Notes: a model not told the origin generated them from the sequence alone. A DNA stretch of 64,000 nt from Sphingomonas sp. 67-36 (GCA_001897375.1 MKSU01000004.1:24825-88824); one strand, 5' to 3'. Shown: positions 33,724 through 43,075, counted from the first letter of the stretch. A program made the numbers and translations.

Positions 33724-35109
33724 TTAATGTGGGGCCTCGGGCGCGCCATGTCGAGCGACGCCGCTGAGCGCGAGCTGCGCGTCGATCGCGGCGAGGGTGC
33801 GGGCGAGGGAATCGGCGTCCGGCGCTTCGGCGCGGGCGGTCAGCATGTCCTCGGTGTGGGAAACCCTGAGGAGCCACCAGCCGTCGCGCGTGGTGACCCT
33901 CGCGCCGTCGACGGTGTCGACCACCGCGCCCGCGTCGCGCAGCCGTGCGACGACCTCCGCCACCACCGCCTCCTTGCGCGCCGGATCGACCGCGAAGCGC
34001 AGTTCCGGCGTGCTGACCAGCGGCGGCATCGCGTCGCGCAGCGCCGCCAGCGTCCGGCCCGAGGCATCGACCGCGTCGATCAGCCGCACCGCCGCGTGGA
34101 GCGCGTCGTCGAACCCCAGCCAGTCGCCACCGAAGAAGATATGGCCGCTCATCTCGCCGGCGATCGGCGCGTCCAGCTCGCGCATCATCGCCTTGATGTT
34201 GCTGTGGCCCGATTTCCACATCACCGGCCGTCCGCCGAGCGCGGCGATGCGATCGAACAGCGCGCTGCTCGACTTGACGTCGGCGACGATCGCCGCGCCG
34301 GGGAATGCACGCAGCACAGGCTCGACCAGAATGGACAGGATCTGGTCGCCGCGCAGCACGCGGCCCTCGCCGTCGATCGCGCCGATCCGGTCCCCGTCGC
34401 CGTCGAAGGCCACGCCGAAATGGAGCTTCTTCGCCGCGACCAGCGCGCTGAGGTCGGCAAGGTTGGCGTCGTCGGTGGGATCGGGATGATGATGCGGGAA
34501 ATTGCCGTCGACGTCGGTGAACAGCAGGTGATGCTCACCCGGCAGCAGCTTGACGAGCTGCTCGATCGCCGGGCCAGCGGCGCCGTTCCCCGCGTCCCAG
34601 CCGATGCGCAACGCGCCGGTGCAGCCTTCCGCGACGCGGCGGACATAGGAATCGAGCACGTCGACGGTGGAAACGCGCCCGGCGCCCGCTTCCCAATCCC
34701 CCGTCTCCGCCATCCGCGCGAGATCGCGGATCGCCGCGCCGAACACCGGGCGACACTGGTGGAGCATCTTGAAGCCGTTGTGATCGCCGGGATTGTGGCT
34801 GCCTGTTACCTGTATCCCGCCATCCACGGCTAGGGTCGCGGCGGCGTGATAGAGCATCGGCGACGGGCCGAGGCCGATCCGCACCACGTCCACGCCGCTG
34901 GCGGTCAGCCCCTCGACCAGCGCCGACTCCAGCGCGGGGGAGGTCAGCCGCCCGTCATAGCCGACCGCGACCGCCGAGCCGCCCGTCCGCCGAACCAGCG
35001 TGCCGAAGCTCCGGCCCAGCGCGGCCGCATCCGCCTCGTGCAGCGTCCGTCCGACCACGCCGCGGATATCGTAATCGCGCAGGATCGAGGGGGCGAAACG
35101 ATGCGTCAT
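33724..35109 (-). CDS. Phosphomannomutase/phosphoglucomutase
   Basis: Alpha-D-phosphohexomutase of 461 residues that interconverts 1- and 6-phosphates of mannose and glucose for polysaccharide and LPS precursors. The phosphoserine is S104 in VTGSHNPGDHNGFKM (TGSHNP in place of the common TASHNP). The metal loop is AFDGDGDRIG, the sugar loop GEMSGHIFFG, and the phosphate-binding C-terminal domain has RVSHTED. It resembles AlgC and the sphingomonad PgmG. Start at 35109 with GGAGAG. The gene stands 11 bases behind a J-domain gene and 4 bases before the exonuclease gene. Confidence 0.93.
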   Translation of the reverse strand: MTHRFAPSILRDYDIRGVVGRTLHEADAAALGRSFGTLVRRTGGSAVAVGYDGRLTSPALESALVEGLTASGVDVVRIGLGPSPMLYHAAATLAVDGGIQVTGSHNPGDHNGFKMLHQCRPVFGAAIRDLARMAETGDWEAGAGRVSTVDVLDSYVRRVAEGCTGALRIGWDAGNGAAGPAIEQLVKLLPGEHHLLFTDVDGNFPHHHPDPTDDANLADLSALVAAKKLHFGVAFDGDGDRIGAIDGEGRVLRGDQILSILVEPVLRAFPGAAIVADVKSSSALFDRIAALGGRPVMWKSGHSNIKAMMRELDAPIAGEMSGHIFFGGDWLGFDDALHAAVRLIDAVDASGRTLAALRDAMPPLVSTPELRFAVDPARKEAVVAEVVARLRDAGAVVDTVDGARVTTRDGWWLLRVSHTEDMLTARAEAPDADSLARTLAAIDAQLALSGVARHGAPEAPH

Positions 35110-35120
35110 CAACTCTCCGG

Positions 35121-35390
35121 TTACGCCGCGCGGCCCAGCAGCAGGTCGCGCGCGGCGTTCAATTCGCGCGCGCGGTTGTCGGAGCCGCCGTGGTCTGGAT
35201 GCGCCTCGGCCATCAGCCGGCGGTGCGCGGCGCGGATCGCCTCCGCATCCGCACGCGGCCCGACGCCGAGCAGCGCGCGCGCCGCCTTCCGCTCCGCCGG
35301 CTCCGGGCGCTTCGGCTTCGCGCCCAGCGCATCCTTCCACAGCCGCCAGCCGGCATAGGCGACGAGCAGCGCGAGGACGAACTTCGCCAT
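35121..35390 (-). CDS. Membrane-anchored J-domain protein (TIM14/DnaJ-like)
   Basis: Small protein of 89 residues with an N-terminal membrane anchor (AKFVLALLVAYAGWRLW), a basic linker and a C-terminal J-domain that carries the essential HPD in LMAEAHPDHGGSD. Such proteins stimulate an Hsp70 (DnaK) near the membrane. The ATG at 35390 overlaps the mipZ stop (TGATG), so translation is coupled. The client is unknown. Confidence 0.88.
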   Translation of the reverse strand: MAKFVLALLVAYAGWRLWKDALGAKPKRPEPAERKAARALLGVGPRADAEAIRAAHRRLMAEAHPDHGGSDNRARELNAARDLLLGRAA

Positions 35391-36220
35391 CAGGCGAACA
35401 GCGGCAGCGCCGGTTCCGGAAGCGCCAGCCCCGCCATCATCTCGCGCAATTCCTGCCGTGCCGCGACATGGCTCAGCCCCATCGCGCCGAATTCCTTCGC
35501 GTCCAGCATGGTGAGGCCGGCGGGGAACAATTCGCGATAGATCACGCGCTCGCCAAGGCCGGGGATGATGCGGAAGCCGACGCGCTTGGAGAGCTGGTCC
35601 AGCGCCTCAGACACGCGGCGCATGTTGCGCGCCTCGATATGCTGGAGGCGGTTCCTCAGCACCACCCAGTCGATCGTCGTGCCGTCCGCCTTGGCGCGGG
35701 CCTTGCGCGCGTCCCAGATCAGCTCCGAATAGAAGCTGGGGCGCGTCACCTTGAAGGTTTCGGGGTGGACCTGCCCGATCAGGTCGAAATCGACGAAGCT
35801 GTCGTTCATCGGCGTGACCAACGTGTCGGCGCGGGCGGCGGCGAGTCGCGCCAGCGGGTCGTCGCGGCCCGGCGTGTCGACCACCAGATAGTCGCTGCCG
35901 TCAGCGAGGTCGGCGAACAGCGCCTCGAAATTGCCGCCCTCCTTGCCGTCGCCGGTGGCGTGGCGCGGCACCGCCAGCTCCGCCCCGGTCCGCCGCACCG
36001 TCTCGGCGCGATTGTCCAGATAGCGGCCCATGGTGCGCTGGCGATGATCGAGATCGAGGCAGGCGACTCGCGTCCCCTGCGCCGCCAGCGCGATCGCGAC
36101 GTGCACCGCCGTGGTCGATTTTCCCGTCCCGCCCTTCTCATTCGCGAAGACGATGACGTGGGTCTGTCCGTTACCGCTGGGCAATTCGTCGAATCCCTTG
36201 TTGATCCCCTGGATAGGCAT
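35390..36220 (-). CDS. mipZ: Division-site positioning ATPase MipZ (ParA/MinD family)
   Basis: ParA-type ATPase that forms a gradient from the ParB-bound origins and keeps FtsZ rings at midcell in alphaproteobacteria. It has 276 residues with a deviant Walker A, FANEKGGTGKSTTAVH, LDLDHRQRTMGRYLDNR, DTPGRDDPLARLA and the MipZ-specific PMNDSFVDFDLIGQV, WVVLRNRLQHIEARN and RVIYRELFPAGLTMLD. The ATG at 36220 has only a weak binding site; a TTG at about residue 13 (DELPSGNG) is an alternative. It is divergent from panC across 42 bases and heads an operon with the J-domain, mutase and exonuclease genes. Confidence 0.95.
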   Translation of the reverse strand: MPIQGINKGFDELPSGNGQTHVIVFANEKGGTGKSTTAVHVAIALAAQGTRVACLDLDHRQRTMGRYLDNRAETVRRTGAELAVPRHATGDGKEGGNFEALFADLADGSDYLVVDTPGRDDPLARLAAARADTLVTPMNDSFVDFDLIGQVHPETFKVTRPSFYSELIWDARKARAKADGTTIDWVVLRNRLQHIEARNMRRVSEALDQLSKRVGFRIIPGLGERVIYRELFPAGLTMLDAKEFGAMGLSHVAARQELREMMAGLALPEPALPLFA

Positions 36221-36262
36221 CCATAGAAGCCCGGTCCGTCGAGGACGAGGGGGTAAGATCGC

Positions 36263-37108
36263 GTGTTGATCGTTCGTGACCTTGCCGCATTGCGTGATGC
36301 GGTGAGGGAGTTTCGTGCTGAGGGCATGCGCGTCGCGCTGGTGCCGACGATGGGTGCGCTGCATGCCGGGCATATCGCGCTGGTCGAGGCGGCCAGGCGG
36401 CCGGGCACGAAGGTGGTCGCGTCGATCTTCGTCAATCCGAAGCAGTTCGGGCCGAACGAGGATCTGTCCCGCTATCCCCGCCGCGAGATGGCGGACCTCA
36501 AGATGCTGGAGGAGGGCGGCTGCGACGTCGCATGGCTGCCGGCGGTGGAGACGATGTACCCGGAGGGCTTTTCGACCGGCGTGCACGTGTCCGGCGTCAC
36601 CGAGGGGTTGGACGGCGCGTCGCGCCCCGGCCATTTCGACGGCGTGGCGACGGTGGTTTCCAAGCTTTTCAATCAGGTGACGCCTGATGCTGCCTATTTC
36701 GGCGAGAAGGACTACCAGCAGCTTCAGGTGATCCGCCGCATGGTGGCGGACATGGATTTCGATATCGAGATCGTCGGCGTGCCGACGCAGCGTGACGACG
36801 ACGGCCTCGCGCTGTCCTCGCGCAACATCTACCTCGACGAGACCGAGCGGCAGAAGGCGGTGGCTTTGCCCCGTGTGCTGGGTATCGCGGCGCGCGCGAT
36901 CGGGCGCGGCGACGATCCCGCCGCCGCGCTGGCGGAGGCGGAGGCGAGTCTGGAGGCCGCCGGCTTCGCGGTGGACTATGTCGCGCTGGTCGATGCCGAG
37001 ACGCTCGGCACCGAGCCGGAGGCAGGTCGCCCCCGGCGGCTGCTCGCCGCGGCGCGGATGGGGGCGACGCGGCTCATCGACAACATCGCGGTCGACGATG
37101 GGCAATAG
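36263..37108 (+). CDS. panC: Pantothenate synthetase
   Basis: Condenses pantoate and beta-alanine with ATP to pantothenate, the precursor of coenzyme A. It has 281 residues. ATP-binding motifs are VPTMGALHAGHIALV (HIGH-like) and ALSSRNIYL; pantoate contacts include FVNPKQFGPNEDLSRYPR and FGEKDYQQLQVIRRM. The start is GTG at 36263 with GAGGGGGT upstream; TTG at 36266 is the alternative. Length and motifs are standard. Confidence 0.95.
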   Translation: MLIVRDLAALRDAVREFRAEGMRVALVPTMGALHAGHIALVEAARRPGTKVVASIFVNPKQFGPNEDLSRYPRREMADLKMLEEGGCDVAWLPAVETMYPEGFSTGVHVSGVTEGLDGASRPGHFDGVATVVSKLFNQVTPDAAYFGEKDYQQLQVIRRMVADMDFDIEIVGVPTQRDDDGLALSSRNIYLDETERQKAVALPRVLGIAARAIGRGDDPAAALAEAEASLEAAGFAVDYVALVDAETLGTEPEAGRPRRLLAAARMGATRLIDNIAVDDGQ

Positions 37109-37192
37109 ATAGGCTTAACGCCGTTAACCATTTTTGAAGACCATCTGCCGCAGACCTTGCGATCGGTTCATCATGAAACCGGGGGCAAAGGG

Positions 37193-37489
37193 ATGGGGAA
37201 TAGTCTCAAGAGCGCGAATTTCCTGATCGAAAGCCGGCTGCGCGACGCCGCGCGCGGGGATTCGATGGCGTGCTACGATCTTGGCGTGGCCTATTCGACC
37301 GGCACGTCCGGCGTGGTCTTCGACCTGATCGAGGCGCACAAATGGTTCAACCTCGCCGCGATCGCGGGCGACGAGGCGGCGCAGGCCGCCCGCGCCGAGA
37401 TCGCCGGCGACATGACCGCACGCGAAATCGCCACCGCCCAGCGCGCCGCGCGCGACTGGATGGGCGCGCACCGGGCGCGGGCGGCCTAG
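37193..37489 (+). CDS. Small SEL1-repeat-like protein
   Basis: Protein of 98 residues without a signal peptide. Residues about 15-60 (ARGDSMACYDLGVAYSTGTSGVVFDLIEAHKWFNLAAIAGDEAAQ) match one to one-and-a-half SEL1/TPR-like repeats, with the usual AxxxLGxxY...A..W...AA pattern. Similar single-repeat proteins are common in alphaproteobacteria but have no known role. The ATG at 37193 is preceded by a purine-rich GGGGGCAAAGGG. It converges with topA. Confidence 0.75.
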   Translation: MGNSLKSANFLIESRLRDAARGDSMACYDLGVAYSTGTSGVVFDLIEAHKWFNLAAIAGDEAAQAARAEIAGDMTAREIATAQRAARDWMGAHRARAA

Positions 37490-37496
37490 TCCTCCC

Positions 37497-37524
37497 GCCG
37501 CCCCTCCCTTGTGTGGGGAGCGGC
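37497..37524. terminator. Imperfect hairpin between convergent genes, possible terminator
   Basis: GCCGC (37497-37501) pairs with GCGGC (37520-37524), with an inner TCCC/GGGA pairing and a small bulge. It sits in the 40-base gap between the SEL1-like gene and topA. There is no U-tract, so termination is tentative. Confidence 0.3.
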
Positions 37525-37529
37525 AGGCG

Positions 37530-40052
37530 CTATTTCTTGACCGCCGGTTTCTTCGCGGTCGTCTTCTTCTTCGGCGCGGACTTCTTCTTGCCCTTCGCCG
37601 GAGCCGCCGCCGCGCGGGCGTCGATCAGTTGCGCGGCTTCCTCCAGCGTGAGCTGGTCCGGCGCGATCGTCTTGGGCAATGTGGCGTTGGTGGTGCCGTC
37701 GGTGACATAGGGGCCGTAGCGCCCCTCCATCAGCTTGATCTCCGCCTCGGTGCGCGGATGCGGGCCGAGCACCCTGAGCGGTTCCCTGCTCGCGCCGCGC
37801 TGCGGACGACCGCCGCCGGCCGCCGCCTCCGCCAGCTTCACCACGGCGGCGTTCATCCCCGTCTCGAACACCTCGGTGGTGGACTGGAGCCGGGCATATT
37901 TGCCGTCATGTGCGAGGTACGGCCCGTAACGTCCTATGGAAGCAGTGATCGGCTTGCCCGTTTCCGGGTGGTCGCCGATCGTGCGCGGCAGGCTGAGCAG
38001 CTTGAGCGCCCATTCCAGATCCAGCTCGCCGATATCCTTCGGGATCGAGGCGCGCTTCGCCTCCTTGCCCTCGCCGAGCTGGATATAGGGGCCGAACCGC
38101 CCGGACTTGCGCTCCACCTCCAGCCCGGTCTCGGGATCGCGGCCGAGCGATTCCGGGCCGGCGCTCTCCCCGTTCTCGCCGCCCGGCTGGGCGAAGCGGC
38201 GGGTATATTTGCATTCCGGGTAATTGGAGCAGGCGATGAACGCGCCGAACCGGCCCCCGCGCAGGGCGAGCTTGCCGTCGCCGCAATTCGGGCAGGCGCG
38301 CGGATCGCCGCCGTCCGCCCGTTCCGGGAACAGGAAGGGCGCGAGGAACTGGTCGAGCGCGGCGGTGATGTCCGAGGGCTTCTGCTCCATCACCTCGGTC
38401 GTGCGCGGCTTGAAATCGCGCCAGAAGGCTTCCAGCACCGCCTGCCACTGCGCGCGGCCACCGGACACGTCGTCCAGCTCCTCTTCCAGCTCGGCGGTGT
38501 AATCATAGCCCACGTAACGCTCGAAGAAGCGTTCGAGGAAGGCCGTCACCAGCCGCCCGCTCTCCTCCGCGAAGAAGCGGTTCTTCTCGATGCGGACGTA
38601 AGAACGATCCTTAAGCGTCTGGATAATAGAGGCATAAGTGGAGGGGCGGCCGATCCCCAGTTCCTCCATGCGCTTCACCAGCGAGGCTTCCGAGAAGCGC
38701 GGCGGCGGCTGGGTGAAATGCTGCTCGGCTTCGACCGCTTTCTTTGCGGGCGCATCGCCCTCGCGCATCCGGGGGAGGCGGCGGGCGTCATCGCCCTCGG
38801 CATCGTCCACGCCTTCCTCGTAGAGCGCGAGATAGCCGGTGAACAGGACGACCTGCCCGGTCGCGCGCAGGATGTGGCGGCCGGTGCCGTCCGCCAGCTC
38901 CACCGTGGTGCGCTCCATCCGCGCCGACGCCATCTGGCTCGCCAGCGCGCGCTTCCAGATCAGCTCGTAGAGGCGGCCATGGTCGCCGGAGCCGGCGCGG
39001 TCGCGGCCGAAATCGGTCGGGCGGATCGCCTCGTGCGCTTCCTGCGCGTTCTTCGCCTTGGTCTGATACTGGCGCGGCTTGTCCGGTACGTAGCTCGCGT
39101 CATAGCGATCGGCGACCGCCTTACGCGCCGCCGCGATGGCGGAACCGTCCATCTGCACGCCGTCCGTCCGCATATAGGTGATCGCGCCGTCTTCGTAGAG
39201 CGCCTGTGCGATCCGCATCGTGTGGCTGGCGGAGAAACCGAGCTTGCGCGCCGCCTCCTGCTGGAGCGTCGAGGTGGTGAAGGGCGGCGGCGGGTTGCGC
39301 GTCGCGGGCTTGGTCTCGACCGACTGGACGGTGAAGCGCCCGGCCTCGACATCGGCTTTGGCGCGGCTCGCGGTGCCCTCGTCGCCGATCGACAGGCGAT
39401 CGAGCTTTTTGCCTTCCCACTGGACGAGGCGGGCGGCGAATTGCGTGCCGTCCTGCTCCATCGTCGCGGTGACCGACCAATATTCCTGCGACTTGAACGC
39501 CTCGATCTCGCGCTCGCGATCGACGATCAGGCGCAGTGCGACCGATTGCACGCGCCCCGCCGATTTCGCCCCCGGCAGCTTGCGCCACAGCACGGGCGAG
39601 AGCGTGAAGCCGACCAGATAATCGAGCGCGCGCCGCGCCTTATAGGCGTCGATCAGGTCGGTATCGAGGTCGCGCGGGGCGGCCATCGCCGCCGTCACGG
39701 CGGGCTTGGTGATCGCGTTGAAGGTGACGCGCTCCACCTTGTCGGGCAGCGCCTTGCGGCTGCGCAGCACCTCGCGGACGTGCCACGAGATCGCCTCGCC
39801 CTCGCGATCGGGGTCGGTGGCGAGGATCAGGCGATCGGCCTTCTTCGCCTCGTCGGCGATTGCCTTCAGCTGCCTGGCCTTGTCGGCGTAATTCTCCCAT
39901 TCCATCGCGAAGCCGTCGTCGGGATCGACCGATCCGTCCTTCGGCGGCAGATCGCGGACATGGCCGTAGCTCGCGAGGACGCGATAATCGGCGCCGAGAT
40001 ATTTCTCGATGGTTTTCGCCTTGGCCGGCGATTCGACGATGACGAGCTGCAT
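37530..40052 (-). CDS. topA: DNA topoisomerase I
   Basis: Type IA topoisomerase that relaxes negative supercoils. It has 840 residues. The Toprim domain opens with LVIVESPAKAKTIEKYLG and includes ATDPDREGEAISWH; the catalytic tyrosine is in ITYMRTDGVQM; the C-terminal region has one Cys4 zinc motif (ACPNCGDGKLALRGGRFGAFIACSNYPECKYTRRF) and several topoisomerase C-repeats with the SGRFGPYIQLGEG pattern, ending in a Lys/Ala-rich tail (KKKSAPKKKTTAKKPAVKK). The start at 40052 is at the MQLVIVES motif; the frame is open further to 40142 without need. It follows dprA and a small membrane gene. Confidence 0.96.
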   Translation of the reverse strand: MQLVIVESPAKAKTIEKYLGADYRVLASYGHVRDLPPKDGSVDPDDGFAMEWENYADKARQLKAIADEAKKADRLILATDPDREGEAISWHVREVLRSRKALPDKVERVTFNAITKPAVTAAMAAPRDLDTDLIDAYKARRALDYLVGFTLSPVLWRKLPGAKSAGRVQSVALRLIVDREREIEAFKSQEYWSVTATMEQDGTQFAARLVQWEGKKLDRLSIGDEGTASRAKADVEAGRFTVQSVETKPATRNPPPPFTTSTLQQEAARKLGFSASHTMRIAQALYEDGAITYMRTDGVQMDGSAIAAARKAVADRYDASYVPDKPRQYQTKAKNAQEAHEAIRPTDFGRDRAGSGDHGRLYELIWKRALASQMASARMERTTVELADGTGRHILRATGQVVLFTGYLALYEEGVDDAEGDDARRLPRMREGDAPAKKAVEAEQHFTQPPPRFSEASLVKRMEELGIGRPSTYASIIQTLKDRSYVRIEKNRFFAEESGRLVTAFLERFFERYVGYDYTAELEEELDDVSGGRAQWQAVLEAFWRDFKPRTTEVMEQKPSDITAALDQFLAPFLFPERADGGDPRACPNCGDGKLALRGGRFGAFIACSNYPECKYTRRFAQPGGENGESAGPESLGRDPETGLEVERKSGRFGPYIQLGEGKEAKRASIPKDIGELDLEWALKLLSLPRTIGDHPETGKPITASIGRYGPYLAHDGKYARLQSTTEVFETGMNAAVVKLAEAAAGGGRPQRGASREPLRVLGPHPRTEAEIKLMEGRYGPYVTDGTTNATLPKTIAPDQLTLEEAAQLIDARAAAAPAKGKKKSAPKKKTTAKKPAVKK

Positions 40053-40113
40053 TGTGGTCTGAACGCTGTCCCTTACGTGTACGCGCGAGGGTGGAGAGGT
40101 GTCGCGGTGGCCG

Positions 40114-40482
40114 TCAAGAGCGCGGCGTGGCGCGCCACGCAAGCAGGAATCCGACGCCGAGCGCCAGATCGATCAGCCCGAACGGCAGCAGGAAGGCCGG
40201 CGCGCGGCCTTGTACGTAAAGGATCGCGACCGGCACGCCGAACACCAGCTTTTCCACCACGCACACCGGCATCAGCGCGCGATAGCGCGGTGGATCGCCG
40301 CCGATGATCCAGAAGATGAGCTGGAACGCGCTGGCCGTGCCGATGAAGCCATAGGCGACCGCCTCCGCGCCGACGGGCGGCGTTTGCAGATATTGCGGGA
40401 GGAGGACGATCAGGCCGTAGATCGCCGCGCCGCGGAACCAGCGCGATATCCATTTCGGTGCCGTCATTCCGATTCCCGTCAT
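40114..40482 (-). CDS. Small integral membrane protein, unknown
   Basis: Protein of 122 residues with about four hydrophobic segments (AAIYGLIVLLPQYL, VAYGFIGTASAFQLIFWIIGG, LMPVCVVEKLVFGVPVAILYV, FLLPFGLIDLALGVGFLLAW) and short loops. No motif is recognised. The ATG at 40482 overlaps the dprA stop (ATGA), and topA begins 61 bases after its stop, so it belongs to the plsY-dprA-topA unit. Confidence 0.75.
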   Translation of the reverse strand: MTGIGMTAPKWISRWFRGAAIYGLIVLLPQYLQTPPVGAEAVAYGFIGTASAFQLIFWIIGGDPPRYRALMPVCVVEKLVFGVPVAILYVQGRAPAFLLPFGLIDLALGVGFLLAWRATPRS

Positions 40483-41549
40483 ATCAGGCTCACCCGTGCC
40501 CCGGCATGACGCTCCAGCCGCCCGGCCAGTTCCAGCTCCAGCAGCACGATCTGCACCACCGCCGGGACGAGGCCGGACTGGCGGACCAGCTCGTCCACCG
40601 CCACCGGCACCGGGCCGAGCAATCCGCTGACCGCGCACCGGGCGGCATCGTCCGCATCGGCCGGCGGCGCGCTGCCGAACGAGACGCCGGGCGCGCGGAC
40701 GGATCGAGGATCGATCGGGCGGACCTGTTCCAGCACGTCGGCGGCGTTCTGCACCAGGATCGCGCCCTCGCGGATCAGGAGGTTGCAGCCCTGCGCGCGC
40801 GGATCGAGCGGGCTGCCGGGCACCGCCATCACCTCACGCCCCGCCTCGCCGGCGAGCCGCGCGGTGATGAGCGAGCCGGATTTCGGTGCGGCCTCCACCA
40901 CCACCGTCCCCGCCGCGATACCGGCGATGATGCGGTTGCGATGCGGGAAATGCCGCGCGCGCGGCTCGGTGCCGGGCGGCATCTCCGCGATCAGCAGCGC
41001 CTCGGTCGCGATCCGCTCCTGAAGCGCGGCATTCTCGGGCGGATAGGCGACGTCGATCCCGCCCGCGATCACCGCGATGGTGGCGGGCCCCGCGCCCATA
41101 TGCGCGGCGGTGTCGATCCCGCGCGCGAGGCCGGAGACGACCGCCGCGCCCTCGCGCGCCAGATCGTGCGCCAGCTCGCGGGCGAAGCGGCAGGCGGCGG
41201 CGGAAGCGTTGCGCGCGCCGACGATGGCGATCGTCGGGCGGCGCGCGAGCGCGCCGTCGCCGCGAACGATGATCGCGGGCGGGGCATTCTCCAGCTCGGC
41301 GAGCAGCGGCGGGTAATCGGGGTCGCCGAGGAACAGATAGCGCGCGCCGAGGCCGGCGACCTGCTTCATCTCGCGCTCGATCGTGCGCGGGTCGGGCGGA
41401 GTTGGGGCCTTGCCGCCGCCGCGCCGGGCGAGGTCGGGCAGCGCCTCCAGCGCCCGCGCCGCGTCGCCGAAGCGCGCGATGAGCTGCCGCCAGGTGATCG
41501 GGCCGATGCCGGGCGTGCGGATCAGCCGCAGCCGGTCGATATCACTCAC
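40479..41549 (-). CDS. dprA: DNA-processing protein DprA/Smf
   Basis: Single-strand DNA-binding protein that loads RecA onto incoming DNA in natural transformation; also present in species not known to be competent. It has 356 residues: an N-terminal SAM-like region, a Rossmann-fold core with IAIVGARNASAAACRFA, VVSGLARGIDTAAH, FPHRNRIIAGIAAGTVVVEAAPKSGSLITA and VPGSPLDPRAQGCNLLIREGA, then a C-terminal winged-helix (DML1-like) domain. The start is a GTG at 41549 that overlaps the plsY end by 8 bases. Confidence 0.94.
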   Translation of the reverse strand: MSDIDRLRLIRTPGIGPITWRQLIARFGDAARALEALPDLARRGGGKAPTPPDPRTIEREMKQVAGLGARYLFLGDPDYPPLLAELENAPPAIIVRGDGALARRPTIAIVGARNASAAACRFARELAHDLAREGAAVVSGLARGIDTAAHMGAGPATIAVIAGGIDVAYPPENAALQERIATEALLIAEMPPGTEPRARHFPHRNRIIAGIAAGTVVVEAAPKSGSLITARLAGEAGREVMAVPGSPLDPRAQGCNLLIREGAILVQNAADVLEQVRPIDPRSVRAPGVSFGSAPPADADDAARCAVSGLLGPVPVAVDELVRQSGLVPAVVQIVLLELELAGRLERHAGARVSLI

Positions 41550-42108
41550 GCTGGCTGCCGACCCTCGGTTCCGTTCCCTCGACCAGCCGGGCGATGTTGG
41601 CGCGATGCTTCCACAGCACGACCAGCGTCAGCGCGATCAGCAGCGGCACGATGTCGAACCAGCCGAACGCCGCCGCCGCGACCGGCGCGGCGATCGCCGC
41701 CGCCATCCCGGCGAGCGACGAGACGCGCAGCACCGCAAGCAGCCCGAGCCAGACGACCGCATAGACAAGGCCAAGCTCCCAGTGCAGCGCCAGCACGACG
41801 CCCATCAGCGTCGCGACGCCCTTGCCGCCGCGGAAGGCGAGCCATACCGGATAGCAATGGCCGAAGAACGCGCCCGCAGCGGCGAGCGCGGCATTGCCGG
41901 GGAACATCCGCTCGACGATCGTGACGGCGGCGAAACCCTTGGCCATGTCGAGCAGCAGGGTGGCGGCGGCCAGCCCCTTGCGCCCGGTGCGCAGCACGTT
42001 GGTGGCGCCGATATTGCCGGAGCCGATCGCGCGTAAATCCCCCGCGCCGAACATGCGCGTAAGGATCACGCCGAAGGGGATCGAGCCGAGAAGATAGCCG
42101 ATCAGCAA
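41542..42108 (-). CDS. plsY: Acyl-phosphate:glycerol-3-phosphate acyltransferase PlsY
   Basis: Integral membrane enzyme for the first acyl transfer in phospholipid synthesis, using acyl-phosphate from PlsX. Motifs are GYLLGSIPFG, GSGNIGATNVLR and FRGGKGVATLMGV; about five transmembrane segments are visible. The frame has no ATG start. TTG at 42108 gives 188 residues but leaves only one residue before the first conserved segment; an upstream CTG at 42147 preceded by AGGGGGCAG would add 13 residues, closer to family length. The true start is therefore unsettled. It heads the plsY-dprA-(membrane protein)-topA cluster. Confidence 0.92.
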   Translation of the reverse strand: MLIGYLLGSIPFGVILTRMFGAGDLRAIGSGNIGATNVLRTGRKGLAAATLLLDMAKGFAAVTIVERMFPGNAALAAAGAFFGHCYPVWLAFRGGKGVATLMGVVLALHWELGLVYAVVWLGLLAVLRVSSLAGMAAAIAAPVAAAAFGWFDIVPLLIALTLVVLWKHRANIARLVEGTEPRVGSQRE

Positions 42109-42283
42109 CGCCGCGCACGGCGCAAGCCAGATAATTCCGGTTTCCAGACCTGCCCCCTGTTTTAGCTTAGCACATATTTAGCTGATAGAATCGGTCTGTG
42201 CCACTGACCTACATCAATCCCGATCAAATATCCGATCCGATCGCGACGTTGTTCTGACCGGCTTTGGCCCTTAGGTCGGGAGC

Positions 42284-43075
42284 ATGAGCGACGCCCGGCC
42301 GATCCTGTTCTTCGATTCGGGGGTGGGCGGCCTGTCGATCGTCGCGCCGGCGCGCGCGGCGCTGCCCGAGGCGCGGTTCATCTACGTCGCGGATTCGGCG
42401 GGCTTCCCCTATGGCACCAAGAGCGAGGCGGAGATCGCGGCGCGCGTTCCCGCGCTGCTCGGGCGGCTGGCGGAGCGTTACCGGCCGCGCCTGATCGTGA
42501 TCGCGTGCAACACCGCCTCCACCATCGCGCTCGCCGCCGTCCGGCAGGCACTTGACCTGCCGATCGTCGGGACGGTGCCCGCGATCAAGCCGGCGGCGGC
42601 GATGAGCGAAACCCGCGCGATCGGCGTGCTCGGCACCGAGGCGACGGTGCGGCAAGCCTATGTCGACGATCTCGCCGCGCGCTTCGCCGGGGATTGTCGG
42701 GTGATCCGCCACGGCTCGGCCGAACTGGTCCAGCTCGCCGAAGCCAAATTGCGCGGCGAGCCGGCAGATCCCGCGCGCTATGCCGCCGTGCTGGCCGGGC
42801 TGTTCGACCAGCCGGGGGGCGAGGCGATCGACGTGATCGTCAACGCCTGCACTCACTTCCCGCTGGTCGAGGCGGAACTGGCCGCCGCCGCCGGATCGCA
42901 TCGCGTGCGCTTCGTCGATGGCGGCGCGGGGATCGCGCGGCGCATCGCCCATCTCACCGATGGGCAGGATTTCGCGCGCGAGGCGGAGGATGTCGCGGTG
43001 TTCACCGGCGCGGGCGGGGAGGCGCTGGCGCCCGCGCTGGCGCGCTACGGCTTTCCCCGGATCGAACGCCTCTGA
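42284..43075 (+). CDS. murI: Glutamate racemase
   Basis: Cofactor-independent racemase that makes D-glutamate for peptidoglycan. It has 263 residues. Opening ILFFDSGVGGLSI, the catalytic cysteines in VIACNTASTIA and VNACTHFPLVEAEL, and YVADSAGFPYGTKSE are all typical. Start at 42284 with GGGAGC. It is divergent from plsY across about 140 bases in which I see no clear site. A membrane protein gene begins 2 bases after its stop. Confidence 0.95.
   Translation: MSDARPILFFDSGVGGLSIVAPARAALPEARFIYVADSAGFPYGTKSEAEIAARVPALLGRLAERYRPRLIVIACNTASTIALAAVRQALDLPIVGTVPAIKPAAAMSETRAIGVLGTEATVRQAYVDDLAARFAGDCRVIRHGSAELVQLAEAKLRGEPADPARYAAVLAGLFDQPGGEAIDVIVNACTHFPLVEAELAAAAGSHRVRFVDGGAGIARRIAHLTDGQDFAREAEDVAVFTGAGGEALAPALARYGFPRIERL

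Noticed and set aside
37509-40307. Long open frame (932 codons) on the plus strand
   Set aside because: Antisense to topA; composition is typical of a shadow frame and topA is unmistakable.
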